Below, piece after piece: positions 43,645 to 48,793 of a stretch of 48,793 bases of DNA (position 1 is its first letter; every line of letters begins with the position of its first letter). The notes under the pieces were generated by a model. It ran no database searches. It saw only the letters and a program-made list of their open reading frames with translations, and had not been told where the DNA came from. Source of the stretch: Mycoplasma imitans ATCC 51306 (GTDB lineage: Bacteria; Bacillota_I; Bacilli_A; Mycoplasmatales; Mycoplasmoidaceae); contig NZ_JADI01000012.1 of the NCBI RefSeq assembly GCF_000518305.1, positions 1 to 48,793 on the forward strand. Reading direction: 5' to 3'. The position numbers and the translations under genes are program-made.

Positions 43645-43680
43645 ATCAAAAAAAGATCATCCCTATAAATAAGGATGATC
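43645..43680 (-). terminator. Terminator of the recA-rny unit
   Basis: Stem GATCATCC (43655-43662) and GGATGATC (43673-43680), loop of ten bases, followed on the minus strand by TTTTTTT. Confidence 0.88.
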
Positions 43681-43703
43681 GTTTTAAAGAAAAAAGGTAT
43701 AAA

Positions 43704-45200
43704 TTAAATCGCAGATGGCTTAGTAAAAATAATTATTGCAACAATAATAATTGCCAATAAAGTCAGGGCAATAATTGAATAAAAAAACTTTAGAAATTTC
43801 TTTGTTTGTGGATTATTTCTTTTGTTTGTTCCACGTCTTGTTGTCGGTTTAGGGCGATTGGCTTCTATTTCTTTTACTTGTTCAAGATTATCATAATCAT
43901 CAGGATAAGATTTTATTCTTGCTCTTTTTTCTTCTTCTTTTTTTAATTGAGCTTCTTGTTTCTTTTCTTGTTTTATTTGATTGTCAATTTGTTCAAAAAG
44001 AGATTGCTTATTATTAAGAACCATCTTTATTTCTTCAGAATGCGCTAGATCGTTCTTAAATTCTTCATTATTATTTACTTCTGGTTTTTGTGTTGCGCGT
44101 TTTAAAAACGTTGATGTTGTTAGATTGCTATTACCAGTTTTAATATAACGATACAGATTACTTTTATCACCTTTGGTGATTTGATCTATATCAGATTCGA
44201 TGTTTTGCATATTAACTGTCATCTTTTTAGGGATAACAGATGGATCGTTTTCAAGATTAAGATCAATTCGTGAATGATTATCAGTTACATAATCATTACC
44301 TTGCTGAAAGCTCATTTCTTCCATTAAATAATCAGTATCACCTAAATCAAAATCAACACGATTACTTTTTTCGATTCGATCATCACGATAATTTGCTTTT
44401 TTAAATGGCAAATCTTGATTATTAAATTCTTTAATAATAGAAGAAGACTCAAACATATTAGCTTTAGCAGCTGCCCTGCTAGCTAATGTGTCCAAAGTTC
44501 TAGAATCAGAACTTCAATGATCATTACCAAATAATGAATCAAACTTATTATTATTCGGTGTAGATGCTGAAGTCTTTATTTGCTGTTGAGCTTTATTATT
44601 TGGTTCTAGCTTAAATTCAACTGTATCTAACTTATCTAGATCAATTTTATAGTTATCATCACGATTATTAAAAGCCTTGTTTGTTCGTTGAATGAAATCT
44701 GTTTGTGGCGATCTATTAAATTGATTTGCATTAGGAACTAAATTTTTGTTCTTAGTTGATAAATTAAAATCATTAATTTTTTCAGGAATAGACTGATCTC
44801 CGCGCTTAATAAATGAAGCATCATGCACACTCATTGTATTAAAAGTTCCAGTATTAGGGCTATAAAGATCAGTTACATGATCGATACTTAAGTAACCTGT
44901 AGCTGTTTTAGTATGTTTTTTATCAGGAACAATAATTTCAGATTGAACATTAAATAATTCTTCATCATCATATTCTTCTGTAACTAAAACACGATTAGTC
45001 AAATCAGGTATTTCAGCTTGTGTGTCAATAAAAAGAGAACCTAAATTAGTTGGTCTGTTAGCAGACCCATCTTTTATAGGTTCGTCATCATTTTTAATAT
45101 CTTCAGTAAACGAAATATCATCTTCTTCAATTAAGAAGTCTTCGGTTCTATTGATTAATGCATCACTTATTAAGCGATCTTTCTTTTTATTATCATCCAT
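43704..45200 (-). CDS. Acidic, Asn-rich protein with C-terminal membrane anchor
   Basis: 498 residues with one TGA Trp (GNDHWSSDS). Long hydrophilic, probably disordered N-terminal part rich in Asp, Asn and Ser (RTEDFLIEEDDISFTEDI). A helical Lys/Glu/Gln segment follows at about 395-440 (IKQEKKQEAQLKKEEEKRAR), then a basic patch (TTRRGTNKRNN) and one helix (FFYSIIALTLLAIIIVAIII) nearly at the end. This is tail-anchored topology with the bulk in the cytoplasm. Such architecture occurs in mycoplasma cytoskeletal and attachment-organelle proteins, but no homologue is recognised. Confidence 0.75.
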
Positions 45201-45261
45201 AAAACGTTAACAAAATTATAATATTTTAAGAAATTTTAATAGGCTAATTTATTAACGTTTT
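45201..45261. repeat. Inverted repeat bracketing the -10 of the acidic anchored protein gene
   Basis: AAAACGTTAA (45201-45210) and TTAACGTTTT (45252-45261) are perfect 10-base inverted copies separated by 41 bases. A minus-strand TATAAT lies between them at 45215-45220, fifteen bases before the ATG at 45198-45200. Candidate operator or loop structure. Confidence 0.55.
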
Positions 45262-45269
45262 TGATAAAT

Positions 45270-47051
45270 TTATTGCTCTACGTATTCAACAGTATTCAGA
45301 TATTCTTCGTTGTTTGAATCATCATTATCTTCAAGATCTTCTACTTCATTTTTTACTGGCTTAACAGCATGAGCAGCAGCATTCGTTGTTTCAGTTTTCG
45401 TAATATTTAAAACGTAAGTAATTGAAATTGCAAGTTTTGATAGTTCTTCATCCGATTCAAGATCTCTCTTAAGATCAATTGTTAGTTCTCTAAATTCATT
45501 TTCGCTTACATTTGGATTGATCATTACATCAATATTGTAACCATTTTTTAAGATCTTGTAAGTATTGATAAGTTCTTTAGAAACATAATTGTTCATGATT
45601 TTAGCGATCGCATCAAAGCGATTTTCAAGATCATTATCTTTAATAAATCTAACACCTGGTCTAGCCGCTGATAAGAAATCAGCAATTCTCGTAATTTTTG
45701 CGTAGAAATTCTTAGATTTTTCGTATAGCTTTTTTCTACCATGATGACAATTGATAGCATCAATGATATCAATATCCATCTTATAGTGTTGAGCAATAGC
45801 TACACCTGCACTTACGTGTTCGTTAGCTGCATATTTAAGATTTTTTCATCTGCCTTCGCCATTTACAATTTCTTTATCAATCGCTTTACCAATATCATGA
45901 AGCAAAGCACAAACTTTAGCTTTTTCTTTATTTAGATTTAACTGTTCAGCAATGCTTTCAGCAATTTGAGCTGCTTCGATTGAGTGAGTTAAAACATTTT
46001 GAGTATTAGAACCTCTGTATTTTAATCTACCTATATATTCACAAATTTCCTTGCTAGGAATAAAACTAGATTCGTATAGCCCTAAATCTTTAAGTGTTTC
46101 TTCACCAACTCGTTTAGCTTCAGCAGTAAATTCATTTAGTGATCCGTATCAACATTTCTTTATTAAATTTTCATTTAAAACATGAGTTCCTTCCTCACTA
46201 ACCGCTTCAACAATTTTATTCATTGCATTGTAAGCTACTTCTAATTTAATTGTGTTGAATGATGTAATTTCAATTTGATATAAGTGTGGTTTTATACTTA
46301 AAGCTACATTGAATAGTTTTTCAATGTATTCCTTATTTTTACCTTCTTTACCTATTAATTTGCCATAAAAATCATCAGTAAATTTTTTCGCTTTTACTTG
46401 ATCATCATCAACATATTCATATTCAATGGTTTTTAGAGTACCCATTCTAACCATGTCTGTTAGTAAGTTAGCATTATTCATTGCGTTGATTAAAATCTTG
46501 TTTAGTTCGTTTGCTATTCCATTTCTTTTGTTGTTTGCAGCTTTTTCTTCTTCCTTGACCATTTTATCAAGGTCGTTTCTTACATACCCACGGTATTCTT
46601 CTAAAAGTTGATTTCTAGCCTCTTCATGGGTTAATTTCATCTCTCTTAATAATGTTATTTTGTCTTCAACTTTTTTAGCCTCTAATTTTGCTCTAAGCTC
46701 ATCATTTTCTCTTTTTCTTTCTTTTATTTCCCCAAATAGTTTTTCTTTTGTGTTTTCTAAAACAATATTAGAACTCAAAACCGAAACAAAGAAATTTCTA
46801 ATTTCTTTTAGATCTTTTCTTGTTAGTTCTTTATAACTTTCTTGAAATAAATAGTGTTCTTTTAATTTTTCTTCAAGTTCTTCCTGTTTATTGATCTTTA
46901 ATATTTCTTGTTCAATCTCACGTTGATGCATTTCTGTTTGTTTAAAGAATCTAAATTCTAAGAACTTAAGTAATATAAAAGCTAAAAGCAAAAATGCTAA
47001 TGCGGTTAATAAACCGACAATTAGGTACATTAATAAAATAGAGACGTTCAT
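45270..47051 (-). CDS. rny: Ribonuclease Y
   Basis: 593 residues, one TGA Trp (KKCWYGS). Membrane-anchored endoribonuclease starting mRNA decay. N-terminal helix at about 7-30, long coiled coil (about 35-190), KH RNA-binding domain with GKLIGKEGKN, HD domain with LTHSIEAAQ, LLHDIGKA and CHHG as metal ligands. An acidic C-terminal tail (VEDLEDNDDSNNEEYLNTVE) extends beyond the usual end. Starts 14 bases after recA. Confidence 0.94.
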
Positions 47052-47065
47052 ACACCAATATTATA

Positions 47066-48121
47066 TTATTGGCAATCTTTTAATTTATTTAAAACCTCAT
47101 TCCTAATTATTTGGTATAACTCCTCTGATTCACTTATTTTAGAAATTAAATTTGCTTTACCCTGAGCAATTTTTTCTTTTTGGTATGAAAATCAACTACC
47201 TGATTGTTCGATTATTTGGTAATCAATCGCTAAATCAATAATTTCATTTATTTCACTGATTCCTGATTTGAAATAAAAGTCGATATAAGTTGTAGTCATC
47301 GGTGTTGAAAGCTTATTTTTAGTTATTGTAGCTTTCGATCTAATACCAATAGCATTATTAGCTGCGTCTTTAATAATTTCAGCTCTTCGTAACTCTAATC
47401 TTGTTGATGAATAAAATTTTAATGCTTTTCCACCAGTTGTTACTTCTGGATTACCAAACATGATTCCCACTTTTTCTCTTAGTTGATTAATAAAGATGAC
47501 CGATACATTATGTTTGGCTAACAATGGTTGAATTCTAGAAAGACCTCTAGACATCATTCTTGCATGTGTTCCCATTGTTTGATCTTCCATTTTGCCTTCA
47601 ATTTCAACCTTAGGAACCAATGCTGCAACCGAATCCACAACAATTAAATCAATTAATTCTGTCTTAATTAATGATTTGATTATCTCAAAACCTTGTTCTC
47701 CATAGTCAGGTCTAGCAATAATTAGTTTTGTTAAATCTATACCTAGACGTTTTGCATACCTTAAGTCTAATGCGTGTTCAGCATCAATAAAAGCAACACG
47801 CATATTTTTATCAATCGCTTGCTTTATTGTTGATAATGCTAAGGTTGTTTTTCCACAAGACTCATTGCCGTAGATTTCTACGATCCTTCCTTTTATAAAA
47901 CCATTAGTTCCTAAAGCCTGATCTAATTTAATGCTTCCTGTTGATATGAATTCCAAATCTTTCAATTCATCATTTTCATTTAAATATATGTTGCTTTTAC
48001 CGAACTTTTGTTGTAATAACTTCAAAATGTCATCATTTGTAACATTTCTAATTCTGTCGTTATTTCTTTTACTGTTTTTTAAATCATTCATAATTTTGTC
48101 GTAATTCTTTTTATTAAACAT
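47066..48121 (-). CDS. recA: Recombinase RecA (core start)
   Basis: 351 residues from the ATG at 48119-48121. Walker A EIYGNESCGKTT, Walker B LIDLIVVDSVAALVPK, DNA-binding loop 1 near EGKMEDQTMGTHARMMSRGL, and FINQLREKVG. One TGA Trp near the C-terminus (SGSWFSYQ) must be read to reach the TAA at 47066-47068. This start has no ribosome site, and the frame stays open far upstream. A start at 48382 with AAAGG six bases before it would add 87 residues. Strand exchange and homologous recombination, relevant to vlhA variation. Confidence 0.95.
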
Positions 48122-48382
48122 ATGTATAAAGTGGTTATTTAGGAAGAAAAATTTTTTTCTTATTTTTAATGAGATTTTTAAGTAAATAAAATATCGTTTT
48201 TTTACAAGTTTAGAAAATCTTAAAAAACTTGCATTGTCATTAACTATGAATGATTTCTGCTCATATTCATGAAAAAAATCAATCTCTTTTCATGAAAATA
48301 AATTCTTATCTATTTTATAAATTCTAAAAGAATTCTCGGTAAAAATATTAAAAAACAAAGACAGCTTTTTATAACAAAACAT
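48122..48382 (-). other. Possible N-terminal extension of RecA (in frame)
   Basis: From the ATG at 48380-48382 the frame runs 87 codons into recA without TAA or TAG, using one TGA as Trp (48290-48292). It is preceded by AGAAAGG. The frame is open even further, back to 48484. Residues such as FFHEYEQKSFIVNDNASFLRF look protein-like, but the composition is Phe/Lys/Ile-heavy as AT-rich DNA would give. Confidence 0.5.
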
Positions 48383-48704
48383 AAAACGCCTTTCTAATAG
48401 TTTATCAGATATTCTATTGTTTTTAAGTGATGTGTTTTTATAGTCACAAAGCGAACTTCAACAGTTGAATATAATAACTTTTATTTAGCACTTAAAAATG
48501 TAAAAAATAGCGTTTTTACCGTGTTTTTTTTGATATTTTAAAAATGTTTATTAGAAAATAATTTAGTATATTTTAGTTTGTTAATAACGCTTTGATAAAT
48601 AGAATTTTCTTATTATTCTTTAAAACCTATTCTGCTAAACATATATCATACGGGGGCAGTGGGGAACGAAGCTAATTTTGTGTAATCTGGATTTTTTCAA
48701 ACTT
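48383..48704. other. Upstream region of recA with a G-rich stretch
   Basis: Open recA frame continues to 48484, beyond which no gene is seen. At about 48650-48672 the plus strand reads ACGGGGGCAGTGGGGAACG, strikingly GC-rich for this genome. No repeat or mobile-element end could be assigned to it. Confidence 0.45.
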
Positions 48705-48793
48705 TTAGTTTTTCTTAAGTAAGTTCGGAAATACATCCATTAACTCTTCATATATTCTATATCAATTTCTCAGTCTATTACTTTTCTGATTTA
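48705..48793 (-). CDS. C-terminal end of a possible gene, cut by the window edge
   Basis: Minus-strand frame of 28 codons plus TAA at 48705-48707, one TGA read as Trp (LRNWYRIYEELMDVFPNLL). The residue mix is balanced and protein-like. Too short to identify. Could equally be a remnant. Confidence 0.35.

Noticed and set aside
45593-45796. Second minus-strand frame inside rny
   Set aside because: It overlaps the HD domain of RNase Y in a different frame; no independent start signal seen.

Overview
The window is an AT-rich mollicute chromosome segment read with genetic code 4 (UGA = Trp). Many genes (leuS, metK, recA, obg, rnr, the pot genes) are only open if TGA is a codon. VlhA-type haemagglutinin lipoproteins, and a GAA trinucleotide array at the left edge where a vlhA promoter would lie, point to Mycoplasma gallisepticum or a close relative (M. 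imitans, M. tullyi). This is inferred from gene content; no search was run.

Layout. 1-697: GAA array belonging to a vlhA gene beyond the left edge, and a decayed vlhA remnant. 1053-2862: two membrane proteins of unknown role (-). 3043-6149: KtrA-type K+ channel regulator and leuS (+). 6285-8472: two tandem PEBP-like proteins and an aldo/keto reductase (-). 8824-9168: small basic protein (+). 9275-15658: a tight eight-gene operon (-) in the order rpmG, pepP, membrane protein, smpB, two PepC-type peptidases, membrane protein, small protein. 15659-17403: about 1.7 kb without a convincing gene, then tRNA-Arg(UCU). 17536-18954: an arginine-deiminase-like protein lacking the catalytic residues (-). 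19036-19954: udk plus a small gene (+). 19958-23618: obg, two membrane proteins and pepA (-). 23769-24884: TDT/SLAC1-type transporter (+). 25090-29063: two full-length vlhA copies, one with a one-base frameshift in a poly-A run just after the lipobox. 29300-34263: trxB, whiA, secG, rnr and the c-di-AMP cyclase gene, co-directional (-). 34316-36330: divergent GntR-type regulator and GHKL-like protein. 36364-43269: polyamine ABC transporter potABCD followed by tsaD and metK (-). 43704-48382: recA, RNase Y gene and an acidic C-terminally anchored protein (-). 48705-48793: end of a possible further gene.

Functional threads: peptide salvage (two PepC, PepP, PepA), polyamine import (PotABCD), RNA turnover and ribosome rescue (RNase R, RNase Y, SmpB), c-di-AMP signalling (CdaM, with KtrA as a plausible receptor), and antigenic variation (vlhA). 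Points most worth a second look: the ADI-like pseudoenzyme with a lysine-rich tail; a long in-frame N-terminal extension of recA hidden by a TGA codon; single-A frameshifts in vlhA copies; two matching stem-loops bracketing the gene-free region; and a divergent GHKL-type protein facing its own GntR-like regulator.
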